Shown: positions 25,449 through 35,203, counted from the stretch's first letter. The stretch is 64,000 bases of DNA from an uncultured bacterium (GCA_902763805.1 CACWTN010000001.1:71069-135068), one strand, 5' to 3'. Notes: generated by a model from the sequence alone, not told the origin. Program-made: numbers and translations.

Positions 25449-26657
25449 ATGTTTTGTCCAAAGTGCAATAGTAATATAGATGAAAGTTCTTCTTTTTGTC
25501 CAGTTTGTGGTTTAGATATTGTTGACTATGATAACAAGTTAAAAGAAGAAGCTGAAAAGTTTAAAATTGAAGATGTAACATCTAAAATAAATACAATAAC
25601 AACATTTGCTGATTTTGCTGATGTATATAAAAATAAATACGTAGATTTATTTAGTATGTACGAACAATTCAGACAAAAAAAAATAATACAGTACAAACTT
25701 TTTAAATATTTATATGCTCCGTTATCTATTATTACACTTATTGGTATGTGGTATTTTATACCTATTTTAGATTATACAATTCCTTTGATTTTTGTTTCTT
25801 TATTTTTGGTTATAATGCTAATTTTTAACCTAATAAAATGTAAAACAAACTATACAAAAAAATATACAGACGAACTTAAAGAACATTACAATAAATTTTT
25901 ATATGAATGTTTTGGAATAAAAACTGCGATTCCTTTTAAATGGGATAGAATGTTTTCTTTATTAAAAAAAAGTAACTTATTTTTTGATTTTAATGCAATT
26001 GATACATATAAATCATACGGATTTATATTTGAAAATAATAAAATCCATATAGAAGATATAATTTTAACAACTGGTTCAATTGCACACAAATGGTTGATAT
26101 TTGATGGTATTATTATTGAAATAGAAAATAAAAATGACAAAGAGTATCTATTATCAAAAATAACCTCAAAAACTCTAAAATCAAAACCTATTTTAATATT
26201 CATCCTACTTTTTGTTGTAATGATATTTGGTATATTATCTGGTATTCCATTTGACAATTTCATTATGCTCTTTAAAACTCAAAAGCTTATATTTCTTCCT
26301 GTTATATTATTTCTAATTATTATTTTCTTTATAAAAAATAAACAAGATTGTTTAAATATTAATAATAAAGAATTTTCAAAAAAATATGCAATTGAATCAC
26401 TTGATGCGAAACAAGCAGAAAAATTTTCTTCAATAGATTTTTATAAAATATTAAAAAACTTTGAAGATGCTTATGATACCAAAGATATAAAAATAGCAAA
26501 CTTTGAAAATAAAACAATAGTAGCAATAGGAACAAATAAAAAATTTTTGGGAATTTTAGATTTAAAGCATTCTTTATATAATCCTCAATGTTTTGAAAAA
26601 ACCTATAGTCAAATTTTTTCAATAATTAATCTTATTAAATATTTATATAAAGAATAA
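25449..26657 (+). CDS. Zinc-ribbon membrane protein, DUF3137-like
   Basis: A 402-residue protein. The N-terminal 25 residues form a zinc ribbon (CPKCNSNID, then CPVCGLDI). Two pairs of membrane helices follow at about 90-128 and 248-296, separated by a soluble part with the strand-rich phrase KWLIFDGIIIEIE. After the last helices comes another soluble domain (FSKKYAIESLDAKQAEKF). This layout resembles the DUF3137 family, whose function is not known; the assignment is tentative. The gene is very AT-rich, lies alone behind a promoter inside an inverted repeat, and belongs to the accessory island by composition. Confidence 0.65.
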   Translation: MFCPKCNSNIDESSSFCPVCGLDIVDYDNKLKEEAEKFKIEDVTSKINTITTFADFADVYKNKYVDLFSMYEQFRQKKIIQYKLFKYLYAPLSIITLIGMWYFIPILDYTIPLIFVSLFLVIMLIFNLIKCKTNYTKKYTDELKEHYNKFLYECFGIKTAIPFKWDRMFSLLKKSNLFFDFNAIDTYKSYGFIFENNKIHIEDIILTTGSIAHKWLIFDGIIIEIENKNDKEYLLSKITSKTLKSKPILIFILLFVVMIFGILSGIPFDNFIMLFKTQKLIFLPVILFLIIIFFIKNKQDCLNINNKEFSKKYAIESLDAKQAEKFSSIDFYKILKNFEDAYDTKDIKIANFENKTIVAIGTNKKFLGILDLKHSLYNPQCFEKTYSQIFSIINLIKYLYKE

Positions 26658-26711
26658 TTCTCAAAATCTCTGTTCTTTCTTCTCAAACCGACTGTTATTT
26701 TACATTTACAA

Positions 26712-27149
26712 TTAATAATGAACGTTTTTAAAAAATCTTTTTAGAAGTTTCATTCTGTCAATAAGACCGTATTTCTTTACAGGTTTAACTTCATCTAATA
26801 GAACTCTGTTTTCATCTATTATAAATAGTCTTGCGTATTTTGTTCTCGGGTATAATTCCTGAAGTTTGTCATCAACTTTTTTACGCAAAATATCAACACC
26901 AGGCTGTCTTTCCAAATAGTTTAAATTTTTCCGGGCATTTTTTGAATAATTAATTTTCTTTCCTGTTAAGTATTTTCTGCGTGAAAGCAAACCTAATGTC
27001 GGACATGTTTCGCAATCGGCAAGGTGCTTTTTATAGTTTTCAAGACAACCCTTGTCTACTTTCGGATTTCTGTATATGCCCAATTTTGACCAGAATGCAT
27101 TTGATTTAATATTTTCACGCTTTTGATACAAACCATAGAAAAAATCCAT
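26712..27149 (-). CDS. Uncharacterised protein of 145 residues
   Basis: The reading frame is open further upstream, but the ATG at 27149 has an ideal ribosome binding site (AAAAGGAGTTTAC) and gives a soluble protein starting MDFFYGLYQKRENI. It is strongly basic, with a small cysteine group (CLENYKKHLADCETCP) that could bind a metal, and a C-terminal strand region (YARLFIIDENRVLLDEV). I do not recognise a family. It is divergent from the tolC-like gene; 96 bp separate the two starts. Confidence 0.65.
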   Translation of the reverse strand: MDFFYGLYQKRENIKSNAFWSKLGIYRNPKVDKGCLENYKKHLADCETCPTLGLLSRRKYLTGKKINYSKNARKNLNYLERQPGVDILRKKVDDKLQELYPRTKYARLFIIDENRVLLDEVKPVKKYGLIDRMKLLKRFFKNVHY

Positions 27150-27230
27150 GTAAACTCCTTTTGTTTCTATAAAAAACAGAAAAAATAAAATTTGCTCCCC
27201 CCCCAAAAAAAAATTTCCTCTTGACGGGTG

Positions 27231-27245
27231 TGGTATAATAAAATT
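27231..27245 (+). promoter_or_regulatory. Extended -10 box before the tolC-like gene, next to a C8A9 tract
   Basis: TGG followed by TATAAT (27234-27239) ends 6 bp before the ATG at 27246 with no Shine-Dalgarno sequence. Just upstream, C8 followed by A9 (about 27197-27213) covers the place where a -35 would lie. Confidence 0.55.
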
Positions 27246-28739
27246 ATGAAGAAAAGAACACTGGCTGCCCTGCTGATAAGCGTTGCTTTATTAGGCAGCA
27301 TAAACATGCAGGTAATAGCTCACGATGAACACGACGAACACGCAGAATTGTTCAAAACAGTTATCGTCAATGACGGTACAAATTTGGACATGATTCAGTG
27401 TGTTGCACTTGCTTTCAAAAACAGTCCTAAAATTAAGCATAAAAAATACGAACTTGATTTGGCAAAGAGTAATTTGGGCAAAGCAAGGTCGGTTTTCTTC
27501 CCTGTAATTGGTGCAGGAGTCGGATTCTACAACGAAAATAACTCAAATACAAAAAACCTCAGCGGTCATTACAGAGAACTTCCGAATGTCGGAGTAACAG
27601 TTAATCAACTCGTTTTTGATTTCGGTAAATCTACCGCAAATATCAAGATGGAAGAGTTTTACAAAATCGGTGCCGAATACGAGTTTATGGACGCTCTCTG
27701 TTCAACCCTGTTTAACGTGAAAGAGCGATATTATGATGTCTTAAAAGCTCAGGCTCTCGTTTCTATTGCAGAAGATAACGTTAAAATCTGCAAAAAGTAC
27801 CTTAAAATTGCAAAAGGTGCTCCCGATAAAACAACCGCTCAGGTTCAGTTAAGCAAGGCTTTGTTTGAGCTTGCTTATGCAAAAACAGTTTTGAAGAACG
27901 CAAAAGTAGACCTGAGCAACGCAATGTTCATTGACAATGCTCCGAATTACAATATCATAAATACAAAAACATTTGCTTACAATCACGACTACGGATACGA
28001 AAAACAAACCATTCCGCCCGTATTTGAACCGTTCAGGTTTGATTTTTCAAAGGACAAAGCTGTTGATATAGCTTACACAAACAGTCCTGATTTAAGAGTT
28101 TTGGAATCAACAAAAAGCGCAATGGAACAGGCTTTAAAATATGTGAAAAGAACCTACCTTCCCGAACTTTCCGCCAATGTAGGATACGGTTACAACAACT
28201 CAAACGAATTTTCAAACAACAGTCTGCAGGTTGGCGTTAACCTTTCAACAAACGTTAATTTAATGGAACTTAAACATTCTATTAAAGGTGCTGACGCCCA
28301 ATTGAAAATAGCTGATAATGAAATCAGTCTGTTTAAAAAAGATTTGTATTATGAAGTTCAGAGAGCATTCAATAATATAGAATTTGCTGCAGACGATGTT
28401 CCCTATGCACAAAACACCGCAACACAGGCTCTTGAAAACATTAATACCGTTGAAAAACTTTATCAAAGCGGAGCTTTAAACTATGTTGCACTTCAGGATG
28501 CAAGAAAAGATTACATCACAGCGATGCAAAACTATATCACAAGTTTAACGTTCTACAATAAATCACTCATTCAGGTTGAACGGGCAATGCACTACCATCT
28601 GGTTGATATCCACCACAAATCTCAGCACGCAGTTACAAAACACCCTGATGAACTTCTTGAACACCTGAATGAAGCTCTTGATTGCAACCAGAAAGAACCA
28701 AAAAACAAAAAGCACAAGAAAAGAAAAGATAATATTTAA
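27246..28739 (+). CDS. TolC-family outer membrane efflux protein
   Basis: About 497 residues. A signal peptide (MKKRTLAALLISVALLGS..., cleaved near VIA-HD) is followed by a histidine- and acid-rich stretch (HDEHDEHAE). Then come two TolC-type halves, each with coiled helices and a short barrel strand. Signatures are LALxNSPxI-like (VALAFKNSPKIKHKKYE), GVTVNQLVFDFGKS and AYTNSPDLRVLESTK, then the late LYQSGALNYVALQDA. TolC proteins form trimeric channels through the outer membrane for efflux pumps or type I secretion. The C-terminal tail is basic and histidine-rich. No partner pump is adjacent. The in-frame GTG at 27228 was rejected as start because it lies before the promoter box. Confidence 0.92.
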   Translation: MKKRTLAALLISVALLGSINMQVIAHDEHDEHAELFKTVIVNDGTNLDMIQCVALAFKNSPKIKHKKYELDLAKSNLGKARSVFFPVIGAGVGFYNENNSNTKNLSGHYRELPNVGVTVNQLVFDFGKSTANIKMEEFYKIGAEYEFMDALCSTLFNVKERYYDVLKAQALVSIAEDNVKICKKYLKIAKGAPDKTTAQVQLSKALFELAYAKTVLKNAKVDLSNAMFIDNAPNYNIINTKTFAYNHDYGYEKQTIPPVFEPFRFDFSKDKAVDIAYTNSPDLRVLESTKSAMEQALKYVKRTYLPELSANVGYGYNNSNEFSNNSLQVGVNLSTNVNLMELKHSIKGADAQLKIADNEISLFKKDLYYEVQRAFNNIEFAADDVPYAQNTATQALENINTVEKLYQSGALNYVALQDARKDYITAMQNYITSLTFYNKSLIQVERAMHYHLVDIHHKSQHAVTKHPDELLEHLNEALDCNQKEPKNKKHKKRKDNI

Positions 28740-28747
28740 GGGGTTAT

Positions 28748-29470
28748 ATGTTAAAAGATTTAATCGGTGAGTCCTGGTATAACGTTCTCTCAGATGATGA
28801 AAAAAAATGTTTTGAAGAAAAATTTGAAATCATCTCAGAGAAAAGAAAAGAGCAGGAAATATTACCTTATGAAGCTGAAAACAGCGGAATATACCATGCG
28901 CTGAATATTACACCGTTTGATAAAGTTAAAGTTTTGATTATGGGACAGGACCCTTATCCTAATAAAGAAGACGCTCACGGACTTGCGTTTTCAAAACTGT
29001 CAGGAAAAATCCCCGCAAGTTTAAAAAATATTTTTGAAAAAATAAAAGAAGATACAGGAGTAAATAATGTATCAGGAAATCTTACTCCGTGGGCAAAACA
29101 GGGAGTTCTGCTTCTTAACAGAGCCCTAACCTTTTCCAAAAACGAAAGTTTAGCTGTCAGAAACAAATTTTGGCTGCCCGTAATTGATATAATCATTAAC
29201 AAACTTCTGGAGCGCAAAAAAACGCTGATAATAATTTTGTGGGGAAATCCGGCCAACGACATTGAACAGTTTTCTTTTGAAAAAGAAGAAGAATATAAAA
29301 AGAACAACATTTACATCTTGCGTTCTTCTCACCCTTCGAATATGGGTAACGCGAAGAACTCCGTTTTAAAAGACGGAAAAATAGGCGCATTTACTCAGAC
29401 ACCAAACTTCAGGCTTACAAACGAAATTCTCAAAAGCCTTGGCGAAAAAGAAATTAACTGGCAAACGTAA
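28748..29470 (+). CDS. ung: Uracil-DNA glycosylase
   Basis: A 240-residue family-1 uracil-DNA glycosylase, which removes uracil from DNA. The catalytic water-activating motif reads GQDPYPNKEDAHGLAFS, with the aspartate present and P in place of the common H after Y, a variant also known in other bacteria. LLLNRALTF and the leucine-intercalation loop SSHPSNMG complete the signature. Length is normal. It starts 8 bp after the tolC-like gene with a GGGG-type ribosome binding site, so they may be co-transcribed, which is probably incidental. Confidence 0.96.
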   Translation: MLKDLIGESWYNVLSDDEKKCFEEKFEIISEKRKEQEILPYEAENSGIYHALNITPFDKVKVLIMGQDPYPNKEDAHGLAFSKLSGKIPASLKNIFEKIKEDTGVNNVSGNLTPWAKQGVLLLNRALTFSKNESLAVRNKFWLPVIDIIINKLLERKKTLIIILWGNPANDIEQFSFEKEEEYKKNNIYILRSSHPSNMGNAKNSVLKDGKIGAFTQTPNFRLTNEILKSLGEKEINWQT

Positions 29471-29833
29471 TTATATTTTTATATACGTTTTTGCAATCTG
29501 CATAGCTTTTGTTTTTGTGATTTTTATTGCTCTTGCAGACGCATCATAAATTTTCTGTGCCACATCTTCGATTGGCGTATTTTTACGCACCGTTACGGTA
29601 TCATCACCAAATACATATTTCTGGTCAAGCCCTTTGCGCCTTGCCAATATTCTGAAAACATTATAATCTTTCGGGATTTTTTTGTTTTGGCTTTTTTCTA
29701 TAAGCAAATCGCAAAAATTCTTTTTTGCAAGTGTCTCTAAGCTTGTATAATTTTGCAAATCTTTTTGGGGAATTGCATCAAGTTCGATTTTTCCGGCTCT
29801 GAACATAGTTGGATGAATCGGAGTCACACACAT
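29471..29833 (-). CDS. Uncharacterised protein of 120 residues with 'FRA' N-terminal motif
   Basis: The ATG at 29833 is chosen because AAAAAGGAGATGATGTT gives a good ribosome binding site; a longer frame opens 27 bp upstream. The N-terminus MCVTPIHPTMFRAGKIEL fits the recurrent F-K/R-A/G/S pattern of this window. The body has helices with a lysine-rich C-terminus (AIKITKTKAMQIAKTY) and no signal peptide. Function unknown. It is convergent with ung, the two stops being adjacent. Confidence 0.65.
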   Translation of the reverse strand: MCVTPIHPTMFRAGKIELDAIPQKDLQNYTSLETLAKKNFCDLLIEKSQNKKIPKDYNVFRILARRKGLDQKYVFGDDTVTVRKNTPIEDVAQKIYDASARAIKITKTKAMQIAKTYIKI

Positions 29834-29905
29834 AACATCATCTCCTTTTTCACACAGCAATTATATCAAATATATATAACCACTTCAATATGATTGCAAC
29901 AAAAC

Positions 29906-30559
29906 TTAATAAAATTTTTTCTTAAAAGAAAGCTGACGGCTTTTTTCTATATAGCCCATTATAACTGAATCTGAAAGACTTTCATCCAGTATTATCGTAA
30001 TCCATGATTTTTTGTTCATGTGATAGGCAGGATAAAAATCAGGCAGCAGAAGAAGCTCCTGTATTTCATCAGGTTCAAGCTTTATATCAAGCACTTCTAT
30101 AATGCCGGATTTTCCTTTTTTAATTTTACTTCCTTCAACATCAAGAATTCCTGCATACCATTTTTGACTTTCGGGGTTTCTGAAAATTCCGCTTCCGTCA
30201 AATTTTTCCCATAAAAACTCAGGATAATTCCCGTATTTTTCAATGATTAACTGGGTTATACGATTAGACTGGGGATAAATAAAATAGTTTTTTATAAAAT
30301 ACTTATCACGGAGTTTCGTCAGAAATTTTTCGTACTCTCCCCTGACTTCTGCCGCAAAAGAGCCTTCATTGTTTTCTATTCTGAGAGGCAAAAATTCGTC
30401 ATCATTTTCCAAATCATAGACCGTTCCGCTTACCGTCCCGTCATCGCCGATTTTTACAACCGCTTTAAAAGAGTTATTCAAAAATATTTTTTCATACTCT
30501 TTTTTGCATTTTTTCCTGTCGGGTACATAACGCTTAAAGATATTGCTTTCAATGGACAT
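29906..30559 (-). CDS. MmcQ/YjbR-family protein
   Basis: A product of about 217 residues; the ATG at 30559 has an AAAGGGGTTGT ribosome binding site and is preferred over the longer frame. The N-terminal half has SFKAVVKIGDDGTVSGTVYD and the C-terminal half shows the MmcQ/YjbR pattern (KWYAGILDVEGSKI, PAYHMNKKSWITIILDE, with a conserved W and the D-x-S end). Members have a double-wing DNA-binding-like fold but no proven general function. It lies 16 bp after the helicase gene in the same direction. Confidence 0.8.
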   Translation of the reverse strand: MSIESNIFKRYVPDRKKCKKEYEKIFLNNSFKAVVKIGDDGTVSGTVYDLENDDEFLPLRIENNEGSFAAEVRGEYEKFLTKLRDKYFIKNYFIYPQSNRITQLIIEKYGNYPEFLWEKFDGSGIFRNPESQKWYAGILDVEGSKIKKGKSGIIEVLDIKLEPDEIQELLLLPDFYPAYHMNKKSWITIILDESLSDSVIMGYIEKSRQLSFKKKFY

Positions 30560-30575
30560 ACAACCCCTTTTTCCC

Positions 30576-32870
30576 CTAATCAATATCAATAGGACTTCTG
30601 TTAATCTGCTCAATTGCTTCTCTTGCCGTAAACACAAGTTCTTCAGGAATGTTGTTTATTGTGCAGAATTGTCTTAAAACATCAATTACACGCTTAAAGG
30701 TTCTTACGATGTCACCTTCGCCCATTTCAACTTCATCAACAATAGATTCCCATTCAGCACCGTTTACCCACATTTCTATAAGCGGAGAATAGAACCCGTT
30801 AATATACATCGGGTCATCAACATCGTGGTCTTTTTGTTTTTTATCAAGCGCACGTTTAATGTCTTTAATCTTGTTAAGCGTTTTTCTGACCGTCGGCGAG
30901 AACGGAAGCTGAGAGAACAGGTCTGCTCTCATATCTTCTGTTGTGAGCGCACAAACAACTGAGGCAAGCTCTGCAGGAGTAAGTCCGTTTAATACACCCG
31001 AGAACACAACCAACGCAAGGAACAATTCGTTTTCTGAACGCAGTTGTGAAATTATTACACCCTGTTCGTTCGGATAATCATCTTTTAAAAATCCGTATTC
31101 CTGCAAAACGGCTCTGTGCGACAAAAATCTGTTCCAGAAAATATCTTTTTGTTTTTCGATTTCTTTTGATAGATGCCTTTGTTTTGCTTCATACCTGTTT
31201 AAAACTTCAATTGATTTCATATGCTTTTTAAACAGCTTACACGTATCACATTCATATCCGTGCATTTTTTCAAGCATAATTTTATTCTGCTTGCCAAATT
31301 CGTGCGCCTCAGCACTCAGCGGTCTGTTTTTCTTTTTTTCCTGTTTCTGTATAGTTTTAAAAGTTCTTCTGTTCTGAACGTAAATTTCTCTCACTTTATT
31401 ATAATCAAGCAAATCCTGATTTGTACGGTTGCAGAAGCAGCGGAAAGAATTACATTCATCAATCATTCTCTGATTTTCAGCCTGTTGTTTTAAAAGCGGT
31501 TCAACTCTTGAGTTTGAAGAGAAATACCCGAAGCTTTTCAGTACAAGTTCTTTTGCTTCATCAAGCGTAAACCTCTGCAGAAGGTTTAAAACCATTGAAT
31601 AGCTTGGCGAGAATTTGCTTTCAAGCGGATTGGCATCACTCAGAACAAGCTCTGCAACTTCTTCGGGAGTCTGAAATGCGGTTCCGACTATCGTCACATA
31701 GCCTATTTCATCCATTCCGCGTCTTCCGGCACGTCCCGACATCTGCAAAAATTCACTCGGAGTTAGCATTCTGTGTCCTTCGTCGGTTCTTTTGCTTATT
31801 GAGCTTATAACCGTTGAACGGGCAGGCATATTTATTCCTGCAGCAAGGGTTTCGGTTGCAAACACAACCTTTATCAAGCCTTTTTGAAATAATTTTTCTA
31901 CCAAAATTTTCCAGCCGGGAAGAAGTCCGGCGTGGTGAGACGCAACACCCAAAAGCAGATACTCAATATGCTTATTTCTGTATAAATAAGGGTTTTCAGC
32001 TATATAGTCATCAACTATTTGTCTTATCTGTTCCTGCTCCTGTTTGGTAACAAGACATAACTCGGCACATTTTTCCATCTGCTCATCACATTTTTTTCTG
32101 GAAAAAGTAAAGTATATTGCAGGAAGCATATTTTTTTCATGCAAAACTCTGACAACATCTTTAACGGTGTTTCTTTTTGAAACGGGTTTCCCGCGTCTGA
32201 ACTCTTTTTTCTCAGGTCTGATTTTTTTATTTAACGCTCCTGACGGTGTTAAAAGCGGTAAAATTGTATTCGGTTGTGATGAATCAAAATAATAAAATCT
32301 TAAAGGTACGGGGCGAAAATCCGTATTAACAAGTTCTGTTTTTGAATGGACTGTATTAATCCATTCCGTAAGCTTATCTGCATTAGCAACCGTTGCCGAC
32401 AGTGCAATAATCTGAACATTTGTCGGACAGTAAATAATACTTTCTTCCCAGACTGTGCCTCTCTGTTCATCATTCATATAGTGAACTTCGTCTAAAATTA
32501 CGTATCTTACTTCTTTCAGATTATCCTTGACAGAACCAAAGTTTGTACCGTAAAGCATATTTCTGAAAACTTCGGTAGTCATAACAACAATCTGAGCATC
32601 ACGGTTAAAAGAAGTATCTCCCGTAAGCAAACCAACTTTATCAGCGCCGTACTGTTCGGAAAAATCGCTGAATTTTTGGTTAGAAAGTGCTTTCAGCGGT
32701 GTAGTATAAAAAACTCTTTTACCTTCTTTTAACGCACAGTGAATAGCATGCTGAGCTATTACGGTTTTGCCGGCTCCTGTCGGAGCACAAACCACAACGC
32801 TCTTTCCTTTACTAATATAATCACACGCTTCTTTCTGAAAATCGTCTAGCTCAAACGGGAATTCGTACAT
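30576..32870 (-). CDS. Ski2/Mtr4-like DEAD-box RNA helicase
   Basis: A 764-residue superfamily-2 helicase. Walker A is APTGAGKTVIA (residues about 29-39), motif II is DEVHYMNDEQRG, motif III SATVAN, and motif VI QMSGRAGRRGMDE. A long helical insertion with heptad character (about 470-620) and a C-terminal DSHCT-like domain follow. This plan matches Ski2/Mtr4-type helicases. Bacterial forms are common in Cyanobacteria and in actinobacteria (HelY), and a plant plastid relative, ISE2, is known; these proteins act on RNA. The presence supports cyanobacterial kinship. The YjbR-like gene follows closely and may be co-transcribed. Confidence 0.92.
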   Translation of the reverse strand: MYEFPFELDDFQKEACDYISKGKSVVVCAPTGAGKTVIAQHAIHCALKEGKRVFYTTPLKALSNQKFSDFSEQYGADKVGLLTGDTSFNRDAQIVVMTTEVFRNMLYGTNFGSVKDNLKEVRYVILDEVHYMNDEQRGTVWEESIIYCPTNVQIIALSATVANADKLTEWINTVHSKTELVNTDFRPVPLRFYYFDSSQPNTILPLLTPSGALNKKIRPEKKEFRRGKPVSKRNTVKDVVRVLHEKNMLPAIYFTFSRKKCDEQMEKCAELCLVTKQEQEQIRQIVDDYIAENPYLYRNKHIEYLLLGVASHHAGLLPGWKILVEKLFQKGLIKVVFATETLAAGINMPARSTVISSISKRTDEGHRMLTPSEFLQMSGRAGRRGMDEIGYVTIVGTAFQTPEEVAELVLSDANPLESKFSPSYSMVLNLLQRFTLDEAKELVLKSFGYFSSNSRVEPLLKQQAENQRMIDECNSFRCFCNRTNQDLLDYNKVREIYVQNRRTFKTIQKQEKKKNRPLSAEAHEFGKQNKIMLEKMHGYECDTCKLFKKHMKSIEVLNRYEAKQRHLSKEIEKQKDIFWNRFLSHRAVLQEYGFLKDDYPNEQGVIISQLRSENELFLALVVFSGVLNGLTPAELASVVCALTTEDMRADLFSQLPFSPTVRKTLNKIKDIKRALDKKQKDHDVDDPMYINGFYSPLIEMWVNGAEWESIVDEVEMGEGDIVRTFKRVIDVLRQFCTINNIPEELVFTAREAIEQINRSPIDID

Positions 32871-32964
32871 TCATACCTCTTTCTATATTGATTATAACAT
32901 AAAAAGCGGGTTTTTGTTGTTGTTTTTTGCACACCAAGAGATAAACTTTCAATTTTTTATCTCA

Positions 32965-34518
32965 TTAAAACCCTGTCTTGTATTGAACACCTGTATGCAC
33001 GATTTTATTGTTATTTATATCCTGACAACCTACATTAAGCGCTAATGATGATCTTTTCATTTTGTACTGAAGCGATAAAGTTGCAAATGAATATTTAAGA
33101 ACTGAACTTGAATTTATATATCCTGCAAGGAGTGTTCCCGAAAGTTTATCCTTACTGACCGTTGTATCCAATGATGTCATAAAAGTATTGACCGGATAAG
33201 AGCCATGATGCATTATACGTTTGTTGTCTATTATCATTTTAGAAGCAATTTGCAAATTATTTTTAGATTTAAAATTTAAAGTTCCCATCACTCCCGTACG
33301 AACTTTCAGACCTTCGTCAGAGTTTGGATGATAGTCATAAACACCCAAATACGGTTTTACTACAATTTTTTTATTTTTATCTTCTTTTTTTGTAATTAAG
33401 GTAGGACGAATAAACTCTATTCCGTATTCATCATTACAGCTTGAGGTCGATAGTTTTAAATTTGCCTTCCAACCGTAACTGTCGGATTTTGCAATATCTT
33501 CGACTTCCTGTTTCTCAGTATTAACAAGATTATCGCCTTCTTTTGTTTCATCGGGTGACGGAATGTCGGGGACATCAGCTTGCGGAGTATCCGCTTTTTT
33601 AGGTTTCAGGAAATTTAATTTCACATCGGTTTGATTATCCGTAATCGTTTTACCTTCTTCATCCCGTGTTACCTGAATTTTTCGTCTTAATGTCGTTGCA
33701 ATACCTGATTTGTGCAATACCCCTGCATAGAGATTATAAAGTTTCGATTTGTTATCGTAAATATCAACTGTTCCGCCGCCTGCATAAGTCAACTCAGGTG
33801 TTTTATATTTTGCCATTAAAACAGCATTTCCAGTTGCGCTACTTCCGCCTGAGATGTTGTCAGGCAAAATAACAGTTTGTTCCTGTTCAGAATTATTATT
33901 ACTTTTGTCCTTTATATGCGAATATTCAACAGAACCGCTGTAACTTAATGTAATTTTTTCATCTTTGGTTTTATAAGTACCTGCAAACTTGGCATTTAGG
34001 GCATCTGTCACATTATCATCATCGGATTCAACATAAACATATCCGCCGCCGTTTATATGCACCCCATCCGGATACTCACTTGACATAAAGTTTTCCATAT
34101 CGTCATTGTCATCGCTTCCGTTAGTTTCTTCAAGTGAAGACAAAAGCTCTTTTGAATCAGCAGCAAGCGAGTCTGAGTCATTTTGTGTATGATAATTACT
34201 CGTTCTTACTATTTTTTTATACACAGTATTTAAAAATCCGGAAGATGATTTTACATCAGATAAAGTTTGGTTTTTTTCTATAGAGGTTTCTGTATAAGAT
34301 TTTTTCTTTTTTGTCTCTTTGCTTTTTTCTTCTTTATCTTCTTCTGCGGTTTTCTTTATTACCGGAGCGCCTGTTTCAGTATTTTTTATATCAGAATTAA
34401 AAATGGGAGGAATCACTCCGGCTTTCTGCAATATAACCTGATTTTCCGCAATAATCTTTTTCCCGAATTGTTCATATTCTTTTGAATATTTTCCAGTTAT
34501 GTCATTAATATAAGACAA
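32965..34518 (-). CDS. Barrel-like protein of 517 residues, unknown
   Basis: The first 100 residues are charged and probably helical (KKTAEEDKEEKSKETKKKK). The remainder is rich in alternating hydrophobic/polar strands, ending in KTGF, with a terminal phenylalanine as in many outer-membrane beta-barrels. An acidic stretch (NGSDDNDDMENF) lies near 135. There is no signal peptide, which argues against ordinary outer-membrane export, unless an upstream start has been missed. Proline- and acid-rich linker at about 310-345. I do not recognise the family. It is preceded by AT-rich non-coding sequence of about 120 bp and stands alone. Confidence 0.65.
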   Translation of the reverse strand: MSYINDITGKYSKEYEQFGKKIIAENQVILQKAGVIPPIFNSDIKNTETGAPVIKKTAEEDKEEKSKETKKKKSYTETSIEKNQTLSDVKSSSGFLNTVYKKIVRTSNYHTQNDSDSLAADSKELLSSLEETNGSDDNDDMENFMSSEYPDGVHINGGGYVYVESDDDNVTDALNAKFAGTYKTKDEKITLSYSGSVEYSHIKDKSNNNSEQEQTVILPDNISGGSSATGNAVLMAKYKTPELTYAGGGTVDIYDNKSKLYNLYAGVLHKSGIATTLRRKIQVTRDEEGKTITDNQTDVKLNFLKPKKADTPQADVPDIPSPDETKEGDNLVNTEKQEVEDIAKSDSYGWKANLKLSTSSCNDEYGIEFIRPTLITKKEDKNKKIVVKPYLGVYDYHPNSDEGLKVRTGVMGTLNFKSKNNLQIASKMIIDNKRIMHHGSYPVNTFMTSLDTTVSKDKLSGTLLAGYINSSSVLKYSFATLSLQYKMKRSSLALNVGCQDINNNKIVHTGVQYKTGF

Positions 34519-34636
34519 TTAATTATCCTCTTGTGTTAATTAAAAATAATATCCCTTATATTAATAAACTATTTTGCTGTTTGAGAATTGCGTATTCATT
34601 AATAAAATATTGCAAAATTTTAACAAAAAATTACTA

Positions 34637-35203
34637 CTAACCTCTGTACGCAACAAGAAGTCCTGCGGGTAGATTTAATATCTCGTACTGAAACTCGTCA
34701 TCAGCATTAACTGCATCAACAAAATCCTGTACTTTTTCCGCATGGGATAAAATGTTATCAGCTGTAATCATACACTTTTGAGTTAAATGCGGTTTTATCA
34801 GATTGAAATATTTTATGTATTCACGTTTGTTTGCATCAATAAACACAAAATCAAATTTTGCATCTTCGGGTAAATTTTCAAGAATCATAATTGCAGAACC
34901 CTGAATCGGAGTTATTACATCATCAACTCCGCAGGTTTTAAAGTTTTCTATGGCTACACTTTGACGCTTTTCGTAAAACTCAATTGTCGTAAGATGCCCG
35001 CCCGTTTGTTTAAGCGCTTTTGAGAGCCACAATCCCGAATACCCGTTTGAAGTACCGATTTCCAAAGCGCTTTTTGCGTTCATCATTTTGATAAACATAT
35101 TGAGCATAACACCGGTTTCACGGGCAATATTCCAAAACTCTTTCTGAGTTTTTTCAAGCTCTGCCATTATTTCGTTTGTTGTTTCGTCCAGTATAATATC
35201 CAT
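34637..35203 (-). CDS. Class I SAM-dependent O-methyltransferase
   Basis: A 188-residue protein similar to the COMT/CCoAOMT-type family. ALEIGTSNGYSGLWLS is the SAM-binding motif I, LTTIEFYEKR carries the acidic ribose-binding residue, and FDFVFIDANKREYIKYF carries the metal-binding aspartate with the conserved DANK. Such enzymes methylate catechol-type hydroxyls using divalent metal, but bacterial members have varied or unknown substrates. It is slightly shorter than the usual 215-220 residues. It starts 40 bp after the beta-propeller gene and runs in the same direction. Confidence 0.88.
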   Translation of the reverse strand: MDIILDETTNEIMAELEKTQKEFWNIARETGVMLNMFIKMMNAKSALEIGTSNGYSGLWLSKALKQTGGHLTTIEFYEKRQSVAIENFKTCGVDDVITPIQGSAIMILENLPEDAKFDFVFIDANKREYIKYFNLIKPHLTQKCMITADNILSHAEKVQDFVDAVNADDEFQYEILNLPAGLLVAYRG

